The position numbers and the translations under genes are program-made. Below are positions 25,763 through 35,146 of a DNA stretch of 64,000 bases, one piece after another. The stretch is from Bryobacterales bacterium. Lineage in GTDB: Bacteria > Acidobacteriota > Terriglobia > Bryobacterales > Bryobacteraceae. The stretch covers positions 16,673 to 80,672 of the forward strand of contig JAOAPR010000041.1 of NCBI GenBank assembly GCA_025463005.1, written 5' to 3'. Under the pieces are notes generated by a model. The model was given only the letters and a program-made list of their open reading frames with translations. It searched no databases and was not told the origin of the DNA. The number at the start of each line of letters is the position of its first letter. Position 1 is the stretch's first letter.

Positions 25763-26628
25763 CGTTGGAGAATCGGTGTGTAGGCGTCGATGCGGCGGTC
25801 GCGCAGGAAGGGCCAATTGCGGCGGACTTCTTCCATGCGGTGCGGATCGATTTCGGCGATCAGGATTTCCTCCCGGTCGCAAGGAGCCTGTGCGATGACC
25901 TGCCCGAACGGGTCGGCGACAAACGAGGAGCCCCAAAACTCGAGTCCATGGTCAGGCGGCCCTTCGTAGCCGACGCGATTGACAGCGGCAACGTAGATCC
26001 CATTCGCGATGGCGTGCGCGCGCTGGATCGTGCGCCACGCATCCAGTTGAGCGGCTCCGTATTGGGCTTTCTCAGACGGATGCCAGCCGATGGCGGTGGG
26101 GTACACCAGAATATCCGCGCCGGAAAGGGCGGCGATGCGCGCGCCTTCCGGATACCACTGATCCCAGCAGACCAAAACTCCCAGGCGCCCGTAAGGTGTG
26201 GCGATGCTGCTGAAGCCCAGATCGCCCGGCGTGAAATAGAATTTCTCAAAGTACAGAGGATCGTCCGGAATATGCATTTTCCGGTACAATCCGGCGATTT
26301 CCCCATCGGCGGAGATCACCGCGGCAGTGTTGTGGTAGAGCCCCGCTGCGCGGCGCTCGAACAAAGAGGCCACGATCACAACCTTCAGCTCGCGCGCGAG
26401 CTTGCCCAACGTCTGCGTGGAGGGTCCGGGAATGGATTCGGCGAGCGCGAAGAGCTCGGCATTCTCCTCGCGGCAAAAATACTGTGACCGGAACAGCTCC
26501 TGGAGGCAGATTACGCGCGCGCCACCGGCCGCGGCTTCGCGAATTTTCCATTCGGTCTTAGCCAGATTCTCGTTCGGATCAAGCGCGCAGCTCGTCTGCA
26601 CCAGGCCGATCCGGAAAGCTTCTTGCAT
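25747..26628 (-). CDS. aguB: N-carbamoylputrescine amidohydrolase
   Basis: Nitrilase-superfamily enzyme (293 aa) that hydrolyses N-carbamoylputrescine to putrescine, CO2 and ammonia. The Glu-Lys-Cys triad is readable: VICLQELFRSQYFC (Glu), LYRKMHIPDDP (Lys) and LVCWDQWYPEGARIAA (Cys). EELFxxxYFC and WYPEGAR are distinctive for AguB rather than general nitrilases. First gene of the aguB-aguA pair; start only 29 bp from divergent queG. No speA-type gene is in the window. Confidence 0.93.
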   Translation of the reverse strand: MQEAFRIGLVQTSCALDPNENLAKTEWKIREAAAGGARVICLQELFRSQYFCREENAELFALAESIPGPSTQTLGKLARELKVVIVASLFERRAAGLYHNTAAVISADGEIAGLYRKMHIPDDPLYFEKFYFTPGDLGFSSIATPYGRLGVLVCWDQWYPEGARIAALSGADILVYPTAIGWHPSEKAQYGAAQLDAWRTIQRAHAIANGIYVAAVNRVGYEGPPDHGLEFWGSSFVADPFGQVIAQAPCDREEILIAEIDPHRMEEVRRNWPFLRDRRIDAYTPILQRWLDK

Positions 26629-26657
26629 AACTTACTATTCTCGCCGATACTCGGCTT

Positions 26658-27689
26658 ATGCGCGCGGAGACAATCGAAACAATTGCGCATGAGTGCGGCT
26701 TCGAGCTTGCGGGCGTTGCTCCTGTGGACCCGCCTGCGGATTTCGCGCGATACGAAGAGTGGGTCGCGCGCGGCATGGCCGGTGAGATGCGCTACCTGAC
26801 CGATCGCCGGGCGGAATTGCGCCGGGATGTGCGTAATCTGCTGCCGAACGCGCGGTCGGTGATCTGCGTCGGCAAACTCTACAATACGCCCGACCCTCCA
26901 CGTCAGCAGGGAGACGCGCGCGTCTCGCGCTATGCACATGGAAATCAGGATTATCACGTGACCATGCGCGCGGCTCTTGAGCGCATGACACTCCGGCTCT
27001 TAGAATGTGAGCCTTTCGATTGGAAAATCTGCGTCGATACCGCGCCGCTGCTGGAGCGGTCCCTCGCGCGTCAGGCAGGGCTGGGCTGGATCGGCAGGAA
27101 CACTTGCCTGATAAACGAGCCGCTTGGATCGTGGTTCTTTCTGGGCGAGATCCTGACGTCGCTGGACCTGGAGCCGGGCTCACCGCCGCCAGACCGCTGC
27201 GGTAGCTGTACGCGCTGCATCGAGGCTTGTCCAACTGACGCGTTGGTGCCGTCCGCAGACGGCTGGCAATTAGACGCGCGCCGCTGCATCTCCTACCTGA
27301 CCATCGAGCTGCGCGGCCCGATTCCGCAGGATCTGCGCGCGGGCATGGGCGAGCATGTTTTCGGCTGCGACATCTGCCAGGACGTCTGCCCTTGGAACGC
27401 ACGGGCACCCGTGACGGAAGATCCTGCATTTGCGAGCTCCACGATCTCGCTGGATGGGCTCGCGGAATTGTCGCCGGAGGAATTTCGCCAGCGCTTCAGA
27501 AATACACCGGTCGCGCGAGCAAAGTATGCGGGCCTGCTGCGGAATGCGGCCGTAGCGATGGGTAACGCTGGCCAGCATCGAGATGCGCTAGAACAGATGG
27601 TTGAGCATCCCGACCCACTGGTCCGGGAGCATGCGGAATGGGCCCTGGAGCGGACTATTTCGCAGGAGGAGCCGGTTTCAAGGCCGTGA
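26658..27689 (+). CDS. queG: Epoxyqueuosine reductase
   Basis: Last step of queuosine formation in tRNA: reduces epoxyqueuosine with cobalamin and two [4Fe-4S] clusters. 343 aa. The probable catalytic Asp is in CVDTAPLLERSLA (D127). Cluster ligands are CGSCTRCIEACP (181-191) and CDICQDVCPW (237-244), with a further Cys at 210. A HEAT-like tail (AVAMGNAGQHRDALEQMVEH) closes the protein. It lies apart from queC-queE, which are at 33779-35141. The 3' end overlaps the convergent YcnI-like gene by 35 bp. Confidence 0.93.
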   Translation: MRAETIETIAHECGFELAGVAPVDPPADFARYEEWVARGMAGEMRYLTDRRAELRRDVRNLLPNARSVICVGKLYNTPDPPRQQGDARVSRYAHGNQDYHVTMRAALERMTLRLLECEPFDWKICVDTAPLLERSLARQAGLGWIGRNTCLINEPLGSWFFLGEILTSLDLEPGSPPPDRCGSCTRCIEACPTDALVPSADGWQLDARRCISYLTIELRGPIPQDLRAGMGEHVFGCDICQDVCPWNARAPVTEDPAFASSTISLDGLAELSPEEFRQRFRNTPVARAKYAGLLRNAAVAMGNAGQHRDALEQMVEHPDPLVREHAEWALERTISQEEPVSRP

Positions 27690-28113
27690 CGGGAGACGGC
27701 AGCCGGGAACCGACGGGTCCCGTGAACTCCTCTTTTGATCCGTCCTCGAAAAACTGGACGAATTTCCAGACCAGTTCGGCCCCTTCTTTGGGATTCAGAC
27801 CGAGCATGCCAAATTCGACGAACTCGTAAGGCATGATCTTGCCAGTCCAGGTTGCACCGGTGATGTTTCCCTTGGCGTCCTTCTTGAAATCGAGCTTCCA
27901 GCCGGGCTTGAACTCGAAATCATAGACGTTCAAACCCTGGGGAAATTCGCCCTCCACGCGGATGGTGGCGACCTGCTTTTCGTTCGGTACCCGCATAGTG
28001 TATTTCTCACGGGCGCCGTGCGTGGAATCGGTGGGATAGATCCTGATGTGACCGAAAGCGAGCGACGTCAGAATCGAGCTGAGCAAAAAGAACCGGATCA
28101 ATGCACAACGCAT
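27655..28113 (-). CDS. Exported YcnI-like (DUF1775) protein
   Basis: 152 aa. Signal peptide MRCALIRFFLLSSILTSLAFG followed at once by HIRIYPTDSTHGAREKY, so the mature protein should begin with His, the copper ligand of the YcnI family together with a conserved Trp. Core motifs YTMRVPNEK, GATWTGKIMPYEFVEFGM and LVWKFVQFFEDGS support DUF1775. No CopC/CopD-type gene adjoins it. It is 35 bp downstream of the spermidine-synthase-like gene and could be the last member of that operon. Confidence 0.8.
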   Translation of the reverse strand: MRCALIRFFLLSSILTSLAFGHIRIYPTDSTHGAREKYTMRVPNEKQVATIRVEGEFPQGLNVYDFEFKPGWKLDFKKDAKGNITGATWTGKIMPYEFVEFGMLGLNPKEGAELVWKFVQFFEDGSKEEFTGPVGSRLPSPVTALKPAPPAK

Positions 28114-28148
28114 AAAGGCCTCCTGGTACCGGATATCAGAATAGCGCG

Positions 28149-30542
28149 TTACGCCGGCAGGTCGGCGTCACGTTGGCGCGTGGCCAGGATCACGATCAGC
28201 GCGCACAGATACAGCGCCGCGCCCACCAGCAGCGTGGCGCGCAGGCCGATATAGATCGCTAGAAAAATCGCGCCGGCTGAGCCAAGCACGCTCGCGGCTG
28301 CATTCAGCGACCAGGCCCAGCGCACCGATGGTGCATGGCGTTTTTCCAAGCGCCGCAAACCGCTCGGGAACGGCATGCCCATCAGGAACGCCGCCGGGGC
28401 GACTGATAGCGTCGTTAAGAGTACTTTGGCGGCCAGCGACCATCCCGCCGCAGCAGTGACCAGCGGCGTGGATACGAAGGCCAGGATCCCCACTAATACG
28501 GCGACCGCCGACAGTACGCGCACCAGCCGCATGTCGTTGCCGGCGATGACGCGGCCGCTCAGATAGCTGCCGACTCCGCTCGCCACCAGCATCGAGAAGA
28601 CGATCACGGTCAATGCATAGGTGGGATGGCCGAGTAAGAGCACGAACTTCTGGATCAGCGCGACTTGGACAAGAATGTAACCTGCTCCCAGACACAGGAA
28701 GTACCACAGGAACTTCATCACGTCTTTCTGTTTGGGAAGGCGGCTGCCGAGCAAAAGCCGGGGCAGGATCAGGATCAAAGCCGTAACAACAACGCTCAAC
28801 CCGATCAGCCCGAACAGCAGCGGCACGGCGCGATTTATTTTGTAGTCAGCGCTCTGCTGGTTTGCGTTTCGAACGAAATTCCATAGATCGCGCGGCTGGA
28901 CGGTGTAGAAGAAGAACGGGCGATCGTCGCCGACGGGCGAAACATCATACTGGTAGCTGTTCCAGAAATCCGCCGGATTCGCGCTGGCGAGCAACTGGCC
29001 AAACGCGTTGTTGGGATGCTGACCGGGCAGATAGACGAGTTCCATGCGCGACTCGGCTGCCAGGCGCCGGGCGTCTTCCAAATCGGCGGCGGAAAAAGGC
29101 TTGCGCGAGACAAGCACTGTGTCCTGCGCGCCCCAGCCGTTGATCTTGGTGGCCTCATCGCGCACAGCAATTATGTGGCGCGCCGGATCCGATTCTCCCA
29201 GCCGCTTCAGCGCATCCATGGCGAGCGAGACCAGGCGCAGCGACTCGCGCGGCGGCTCGAATCCCCAACGCGTAAATGCAAGCAATCCGTCATCGGTCAG
29301 GTGGGACAAATAGTCGTAGAAGGCATCCGAAGTATAGAGATTGTTCTCGGACAGCGCGAACGCGCCCGCGGCCGTGGATGCCCACGTATCCACCAGCGTG
29401 GCCTGCAGCACCTGATACTTTTCAGCGCTGCTGCGCACGAAGGAACGGCCGTCTTCGACAAACAGATGAACTTCATCGGGCCGCAGATAGATGCCATGGT
29501 TCTCCTTCACCATGACCTCCTGCATAATCTTGTTCGCGATCAGCGGATTGATCTCTACGGCGGTAACATCCTTGCTGCCGGAAGCGAGCGCCCGCGAGAC
29601 ATCGTATCCGCCCCCCGGACCGATGATCAGGGTCTTGGCGCCGCGGCGAAGCGCGTAGGGGAATCCAGGGCCTTGACGTAACAAGCCTGCACGCTCGTCT
29701 TCGGTGAGGCCGCGTTCCCAATCGTAAGTGGCGATCCCGGTAGCCGCGTCGGCATCGATGCGAATCAGCCAGTATGTGCTGCCATCCGGGTTCTTGTTTT
29801 CAATCACGCCGACGCGCGAAAAGCTGTTCCACGCTGAGAAACGCTCGTCGGGTATGCGCTCCCCTTTGGCCCAGTGGACATCGAACCAGCGGGTCTTGCC
29901 GTTTACCACCATCAGGGTGACCATCAGCAGCGCTGCCAGCACGGCGACAATGCGCAGGCTGTCTTGGCGGGCCTGGTTGTACCAAAGCGCGGCAGCAATC
30001 GCGTATACGGCGGCAGCAGCGATCACGGCGCCCGGCGCTCCGGCGACATCGAGAAAAAGAATCAGCATGAGACAGCCGAGAGCCGCGCCCGCGAGGTCGA
30101 AGAAATAGGCGCGGTGGACGCGCTCGATGGCTTCGGCGATAGCGATTGAGACGATCGTACCGGCCAGGAAAAACGGGACCGCCGCGGCGAAATAGACGGC
30201 TGTCAGCGTCCAGACGTCGTTACTTTCCCGTGAAAGGATAAACCAAAGCACCAGCAGGACCGACACACTGGCCGCCAATGCTAGCGACCCCAGCTTCTGG
30301 TAGACATTTCCCGGGCGCGCCGCGACGACATACGAAAAAACTCCGCCGGCGCCCAATCCGAATAGCGCTACGGAGATGGCCAGGAACGCGAAATGGTAGT
30401 AGAAAACGACCGAAAAGATTCGCGTGAGCGCCAGCTCCATGATGAGCGTCGCCATGGTGGTGAAACCGAGGCCCAGATAGAGCTGGGTCCAGAGGACACC
30501 GCTGGCGGAACCCGAAGTTGGGGAGGAAACAACGCGAGGCAA
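28149..30542 (-). CDS. Membrane-embedded spermidine-synthase-like protein
   Basis: 797 aa. Two hydrophobic blocks (about residues 20-245 and 555-790) flank a cytoplasmic Rossmann domain of the SpeE type, with the SAM-site motif TLIIGPGGGYDVSRAL and acidic VTAVEINPLI near 315-345, and FVEDGRSFVRSS about 40 residues on. Such fusions are frequent in acidobacteria and are not proven aminopropyltransferases; they may act as methyltransferases or bind ligands without turnover. Starts 4 bp after the preceding membrane-protein gene, so part of one operon. Confidence 0.78.
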   Translation of the reverse strand: MPRVVSSPTSGSASGVLWTQLYLGLGFTTMATLIMELALTRIFSVVFYYHFAFLAISVALFGLGAGGVFSYVVAARPGNVYQKLGSLALAASVSVLLVLWFILSRESNDVWTLTAVYFAAAVPFFLAGTIVSIAIAEAIERVHRAYFFDLAGAALGCLMLILFLDVAGAPGAVIAAAAVYAIAAALWYNQARQDSLRIVAVLAALLMVTLMVVNGKTRWFDVHWAKGERIPDERFSAWNSFSRVGVIENKNPDGSTYWLIRIDADAATGIATYDWERGLTEDERAGLLRQGPGFPYALRRGAKTLIIGPGGGYDVSRALASGSKDVTAVEINPLIANKIMQEVMVKENHGIYLRPDEVHLFVEDGRSFVRSSAEKYQVLQATLVDTWASTAAGAFALSENNLYTSDAFYDYLSHLTDDGLLAFTRWGFEPPRESLRLVSLAMDALKRLGESDPARHIIAVRDEATKINGWGAQDTVLVSRKPFSAADLEDARRLAAESRMELVYLPGQHPNNAFGQLLASANPADFWNSYQYDVSPVGDDRPFFFYTVQPRDLWNFVRNANQQSADYKINRAVPLLFGLIGLSVVVTALILILPRLLLGSRLPKQKDVMKFLWYFLCLGAGYILVQVALIQKFVLLLGHPTYALTVIVFSMLVASGVGSYLSGRVIAGNDMRLVRVLSAVAVLVGILAFVSTPLVTAAAGWSLAAKVLLTTLSVAPAAFLMGMPFPSGLRRLEKRHAPSVRWAWSLNAAASVLGSAGAIFLAIYIGLRATLLVGAALYLCALIVILATRQRDADLPA

Positions 30543-30546
30543 TTCT

Positions 30547-31692
30547 TTACTTTATCAGGTGAGATGCCACGCCTATGATCTGCCTTAAGAAGTTCAGTCC
30601 GATGCGCGCGTCGATCAGCGCCACGGGTGCGAATGCCAATCGAGGCCGGGCATCTTCGACGGCCAGCAGGATTATCAGCGGCGTCACGACGCGGCCAAAG
30701 CCGAACGCGTCTTCCCACACGCTGCGGCTGGCGAGAAAAATCACCGCCGCGCCGAACACGTAGATCGCGGCGGCACGGGCGTTCCAGCGCCGTCCCCAGG
30801 CCAGCCAGACCGCGTGACCCAGCATTAGCACGACGCCTGCCAGCGCGATGTAATCCAACTCGACGGCCGCCAGAGCCTGCCAGCGCGGCAAAGGGTACAC
30901 GGCAGGGTGCGCTACGCGTTCGATCCATCCGGCCAACGGTATAAAGCTAGACATGTGATTCGGGGGCGACGACGGCGTGTGGCGGCTCACGTAGAGATAC
31001 CAGAGGATAGCCGGTAACGCGGAGGCGGCGGTCCAGACCAGATCCGTAAAGCGGCGTCGCGAAAGGAGAAACACGCCATATCCGGCGGTGAGCAAGAGTC
31101 CGGTCTCGCGCGTCAAGGCCGCGCAGGCGAGAATTAGAAGCACTTTCCAGCGAGATGCCGGATTGTCACAGTACAAAACGAACCCAGCCGTAAGCGCCGC
31201 CAATCCGATGTCAACGGTCATGCGGTCCATCGATACCAGCGTCGCCGGCATGAGCGCGAACATCAGGCCCCAGGCCGGGTGGCGGCCGTGCTTCTCCATC
31301 GCGCGCGCGAGCCAGTAGACGCCGAGAAACACGAATCCGAGAATCACCGCGAAGTAGGCGGCGTGGATGGCGGAATCGCGGCCCAGCGCCACAGTCCAAG
31401 CGAGCGCAGGGACCAAAATGCGCCGGTAGCGCAGCGCAGGATCGTCCATCGCGGTTACGGCGCCGCGTTTGATCCACGGATCGTGCGCGATGAGGTGATA
31501 CATCTGGCCGTCGTAGCCCGATCCCGAAAACGTGTGCAGCGTCTCCGTTGCGACGAACGCCGGTCGAGGCCAGTCGGGATTGATGCAAAAAAGAGCGGTC
31601 CAATTGCCGGCGTAGTTGAAGTGAACCGTAGCGAGCTGCCACAGCCACATTCCGAGAACAGCCGCCAGGGCGAGGGCGGCGGAGCGTCTCAT
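30547..31692 (-). CDS. Polytopic membrane protein, GT-C-like
   Basis: 381 aa with about nine to ten hydrophobic segments. The first extracytoplasmic loop contains SGSGYDGQMYHLIAHDPW, with an acidic residue placed as in GT-C glycosyltransferases, and ALTRETGLLLTAGYGVFLL is typical of that fold. It could be a mannosyltransferase-like enzyme using a polyprenyl donor, but this is inference from topology. Lies between the OPT transporter and the SpeE-like gene with 4-bp gaps on both sides. Confidence 0.65.
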   Translation of the reverse strand: MRRSAALALAAVLGMWLWQLATVHFNYAGNWTALFCINPDWPRPAFVATETLHTFSGSGYDGQMYHLIAHDPWIKRGAVTAMDDPALRYRRILVPALAWTVALGRDSAIHAAYFAVILGFVFLGVYWLARAMEKHGRHPAWGLMFALMPATLVSMDRMTVDIGLAALTAGFVLYCDNPASRWKVLLILACAALTRETGLLLTAGYGVFLLSRRRFTDLVWTAASALPAILWYLYVSRHTPSSPPNHMSSFIPLAGWIERVAHPAVYPLPRWQALAAVELDYIALAGVVLMLGHAVWLAWGRRWNARAAAIYVFGAAVIFLASRSVWEDAFGFGRVVTPLIILLAVEDARPRLAFAPVALIDARIGLNFLRQIIGVASHLIK

Positions 31693-31696
31693 TGCT

Positions 31697-33730
31697 TTAC
31701 ATCATAGCCACGGGCGGAGCTGGATCTTCCGGCTTGCCGGCCTTGGAGAGCGGCAGCCATACCATCAACAGCCCAAGCAGCGCCATGACGACCAGGCCGA
31801 ATAAGTAGGAAGGCGACGAGAAGATCTGAGGGATCTCCTGGTCTTTGAACTTGAAGTAGGCCACGACCAGGCCCGTGAGCGCTTCTCCCGCGATCAGGCC
31901 GCTGGCGATCAGGACGCCTACGCTCTCTATGCGAGCCTTTTGAGCCTCATTGTTGCCCCTGCGCGTGGCGATGGTGTCTGAAACCCAGCGCAACAAACCG
32001 CCGATGAAGATCGCGAACGTCGTGGCAAAAGGCAGATACATACCAACGGAAACCAGCATAGGACTGCGCACTTGCAAAAGGATGAGCGCGATGCCGAACA
32101 ACATCCCGGTTACCACCAGCGGCCAGGGCATGTCCCCGCCCACGATGCCTTGCGCTAGCAGCGCCATCAATCCGGCTTGGGGCGCAGCCAGCTTCGGATC
32201 GCCAAAACCAGTGCCGCCGCTCTTGATGTTTCCCTGATAGAGGATGTAGAGAGGGAAATACATGACCACGCTTGCCACCAGCACTGCGATGAGCTCGACG
32301 ATCTGAATCGTGCGCGGCGTGCCACCCAGGATGTATCCGACTTTGAAGTCTTGTAACAGCTCGCCGGCTACCGCTGATGAGACGCATACGACTGCCGCGA
32401 CGCTGAGCACGATCGCCACGCCGCTGGGGCCGCGAATGCCCAAGGCGACCATCAGCAGCGCGGCGATGATGAGCGTCGATAAAGTAAGCCCCGAGATCGG
32501 GTTATTGGACGATCCGATCATACCGACCAGGTTTCCAGAAACCGTGGCGAAGAAAAACCCGACGATCAGCATCACTACCGCGGCAACTACGCCCGCGACT
32601 ACGTTCCCCGAAATGTAGACATAGAGCGTGATCATCAGCAGAAACATCACGCCGATGAGTGAAAGCACGGTTTTCGATCCCATATAGCGTTCCGTTCGCG
32701 CCATGGATTCCAGAGGGGGAGCGCCGTGCCGGACTTCCGCAAGCGCGCGTCCCAAGCTGGAGGTTAGCTTTCGGCCCATGCGGAATAGCGTGTACGCCGC
32801 GCCCACCAGCATGCCGCCCACGGCGATGGGACGGACGATGTAGCGCCATACCGCTGCAGCCTGTGCTTCCCATCCGGTTACGCCCGCGGCTGCGGGAATG
32901 AATTCCTGAATCCGGGGACCGAGGAAGAACATGAACAAGGGGACCAAAAGCCCCCAGGCCAGCAGCCCCCCAGAAAACTGCAGGGCTCCAAGAGTCGGCC
33001 CGATCACGTAGCCGACTCCCAGATAAGCAGGGCTGATGCTTGGACCCGCGAACATGGAAACACCCCCGGTCGGGATCGTGTTCGGACTTCCGGCGGGTCC
33101 CAAACGGACGCCGGTCCGGCCCAGCTCACCGATGGGAACCTGGATGTCTTTATCGACTGCAAAAAGATTAAACGTGCCGAGGATCTGCACCAGAGCGCCC
33201 ACGCCGATGTTCCAGAACAAATAGCGGGCAGCCTCGGCTCCGCGCTGGCCGGCCTTGTGAATCTCGGCTGCGGCCAAGGATTCGGGGAACGGGAGCGACG
33301 GATCCTCCACCATTACGCGTCGCACCAGTGAAACGAATAGCACGCCCAGGATGCTGCCGACCACCATCATCGCTGTGGATTTCCAGTAGGCCTGACCGGG
33401 ATCGAAACTGGACCAGGCGCCAGAAATGAGAAAAGCCGGCAGCGTGAAGATCGCGCCGGCGGCTACCGATTCACCAATCGATCCGGCAGTACGCGCGATG
33501 TTTTCTTCGAGAATCGATCCTTTCCAGATGCGCAGGACGGCCATGCCGATCACCGCGGCCGGATAAGTGGCGGCGATGGTAACCCCCGATTTGAGTCCCA
33601 GATAAGCGTTCGCGGCCCCCAGAATCACGCACATCACCAGCCCCAGCAGCAGCGCCCGCAGCGTGAACTCCTTCATGCTCGCGTTTTCCGGAACAAACGG
33701 GCGGTGTTTGGGGGGATCGGAGGTGGTCAC
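31697..33730 (-). CDS. OPT-family oligopeptide/metal transporter
   Basis: 677-aa secondary transporter with about 14-16 membrane segments. Family marks: [20 protein letters not shown] with [20 protein letters not shown] at the N-terminus, [20 protein letters not shown], and [18 protein letters not shown] in the middle. Bacterial OPT members move small peptides or metal chelates; the cargo is not predictable here. First gene of a tight operon with the two membrane proteins downstream. Divergent from queC with 48 bp between starts. Confidence 0.9.
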   Translation of the reverse strand: MTTSDPPKHRPFVPENASMKEFTLRALLLGLVMCVILGAANAYLGLKSGVTIAATYPAAVIGMAVLRIWKGSILEENIARTAGSIGESVAAGAIFTLPAFLISGAWSSFDPGQAYWKSTAMMVVGSILGVLFVSLVRRVMVEDPSLPFPESLAAAEIHKAGQRGAEAARYLFWNIGVGALVQILGTFNLFAVDKDIQVPIGELGRTGVRLGPAGSPNTIPTGGVSMFAGPSISPAYLGVGYVIGPTLGALQFSGGLLAWGLLVPLFMFFLGPRIQEFIPAAAGVTGWEAQAAAVWRYIVRPIAVGGMLVGAAYTLFRMGRKLTSSLGRALAEVRHGAPPLESMARTERYMGSKTVLSLIGVMFLLMITLYVYISGNVVAGVVAAVVMLIVGFFFATVSGNLVGMIGSSNNPISGLTLSTLIIAALLMVALGIRGPSGVAIVLSVAAVVCVSSAVAGELLQDFKVGYILGGTPRTIQIVELIAVLVASVVMYFPLYILYQGNIKSGGTGFGDPKLAAPQAGLMALLAQGIVGGDMPWPLVVTGMLFGIALILLQVRSPMLVSVGMYLPFATTFAIFIGGLLRWVSDTIATRRGNNEAQKARIESVGVLIASGLIAGEALTGLVVAYFKFKDQEIPQIFSSPSYLFGLVVMALLGLLMVWLPLSKAGKPEDPAPPVAMM

Positions 33731-33778
33731 CGCACGATGATAGCATTCCGGCCCTACGCTAGAATTAGGTTCTTCCCC

Positions 33779-34447
33779 ATGAAAGCCGTATGTTTATTGA
33801 GCGGAGGACTGGATTCCTCCACCTGCCTGGGCGTGGCCCTTCGCGACGGTTTCGAGTGCTACGCGCTGTCCTTCGATTACGGCCAGCGGCACAGGATCGA
33901 GCTGCAGGCCGCTACCAGCGTAGCCCGCCACTTCGGTGTGCGCGAGCATCGGGTGGTCCAGTCCGACTTACGAGCCTTCGGCGGCAGCGCGCTAACCGCC
34001 GACATCGCGGTGCCGAAAGACAGCTTGGAGCCCGGAATCCCGATCACCTACGTCCCCGCCCGCAACACGATCTTTCTGTCCTACGCGATGGCGTGGGCAG
34101 AGGTGCTCGAATGCTCGGACATCTTCATCGGCGTGAATGCGATTGACTATTCGGGCTATCCCGATTGCCGCCCGGAGTTCATCGCGGCATTCGAGCAGAT
34201 GGCGAATCTCGCGACCAAGGCGGGCGTTGAGGGACGGACGACACTGCGGGTTCACACGCCGTTGGCTAAGCTCGGCAAGGCAGGCATCGTAAAGTTGGCG
34301 GCGGAAGTGGGGGTCGATTTCACGCTGACTCATAGCTGCTATGATCCCGATCAGGAAGGCCGTCCGTGCGGGCACTGCGATTCGTGCCTGCTGCGGCTCA
34401 AGGGATTCGCCGAGGCAGGCCTGCGCGATCCCTTGTTATACAGATGA
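33779..34447 (+). CDS. queC: 7-cyano-7-deazaguanine synthase
   Basis: Makes preQ0 from 7-carboxy-7-deazaguanine with ATP and ammonia, a step toward queuosine. 222 aa from ATG 33779 ([15 protein letters not shown]); the frame to 33704 would run into the OPT gene. The PP-loop [34 protein letters not shown] and the C-terminal zinc site HSCYDP...CGHCDSC are all present. A TAGAAT -10-like box lies about 15 bp upstream without a good -35. queE follows after 10 bp. Confidence 0.95.
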   Translation: MKAVCLLSGGLDSSTCLGVALRDGFECYALSFDYGQRHRIELQAATSVARHFGVREHRVVQSDLRAFGGSALTADIAVPKDSLEPGIPITYVPARNTIFLSYAMAWAEVLECSDIFIGVNAIDYSGYPDCRPEFIAAFEQMANLATKAGVEGRTTLRVHTPLAKLGKAGIVKLAAEVGVDFTLTHSCYDPDQEGRPCGHCDSCLLRLKGFAEAGLRDPLLYR

Positions 34448-34457
34448 AGCCGTACTG

Positions 34458-35141
34458 ATGAAAATCTCAGAGATTTTCTATTCGATTCAAGGCGAGGGGA
34501 TGCTCACCGGAGTCCCCAGCGTGTTCGTGCGCACCTTGGGATGCAATCTGCGGTGCGTGTGGTGCGATACTCCTTACACCTCATGGGCTCCGGAAGGCAC
34601 TGAGATGAGGGTGGACGAAGTCCTCGAATGTGTTCGGCAATACCCTGCCCGGCACGCGGTGGTGACGGGAGGCGAGCCGATGATCGCGCCGCACATTATC
34701 GAACTAACGGAACGTATCAAGCGGCTCGGCCTGCATGTCACGATTGAGACCGCGGGCACCGTTTATCATCGGGTCGCGTGCGACCTGATGAGCATCAGCC
34801 CAAAGCTGGCGAACTCCACGCCGCACGATCGTGAAGGCGGCAAGTGGGCGCCGCAGCATGAGCGGCTCCGCTATCAGCCCGAGGTGCTCAGCCGACTGAT
34901 GTCGGAGTACGAATATCAGCTCAAGTTTGTCGTGTCCTCGCCGGACGATATGGTCGAGATCGCGAAGATGCTCGAAGATACGCAGGCCGATCGCAGCCGG
35001 GTGGTGCTGATGCCGGAGGGCACTACGCCCGAGGCAATCCGCGAGCGCGCGCCCTGGCTGACCGAGATCTGCAAGCGCGAAGGATTTCGCTACAGCCCGC
35101 GCCTCCACATCGATCTGTGGGGCAATCGGCGGGGCGTCTAG
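34458..35141 (+). CDS. queE: 7-carboxy-7-deazaguanine synthase
   Basis: Radical-SAM enzyme forming the deazaguanine ring of queuosine precursors. 227 aa from ATG 34458 (MKISEIFYSIQGEGMLTGVP). The cluster motif CNLRCVWC gives C29, C33 and C36; TGGEPMIAP is the SAM-contacting GGE loop, and FVVSSPDDM and HIDLWGNRRGV complete the family pattern. The longer frame to 34341 runs within queC. Co-transcribed with queC; queD and a transport or transglycosylase gene are not in the window. Confidence 0.93.
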   Translation: MKISEIFYSIQGEGMLTGVPSVFVRTLGCNLRCVWCDTPYTSWAPEGTEMRVDEVLECVRQYPARHAVVTGGEPMIAPHIIELTERIKRLGLHVTIETAGTVYHRVACDLMSISPKLANSTPHDREGGKWAPQHERLRYQPEVLSRLMSEYEYQLKFVVSSPDDMVEIAKMLEDTQADRSRVVLMPEGTTPEAIRERAPWLTEICKREGFRYSPRLHIDLWGNRRGV

Positions 35142-35146
35142 CGGAC

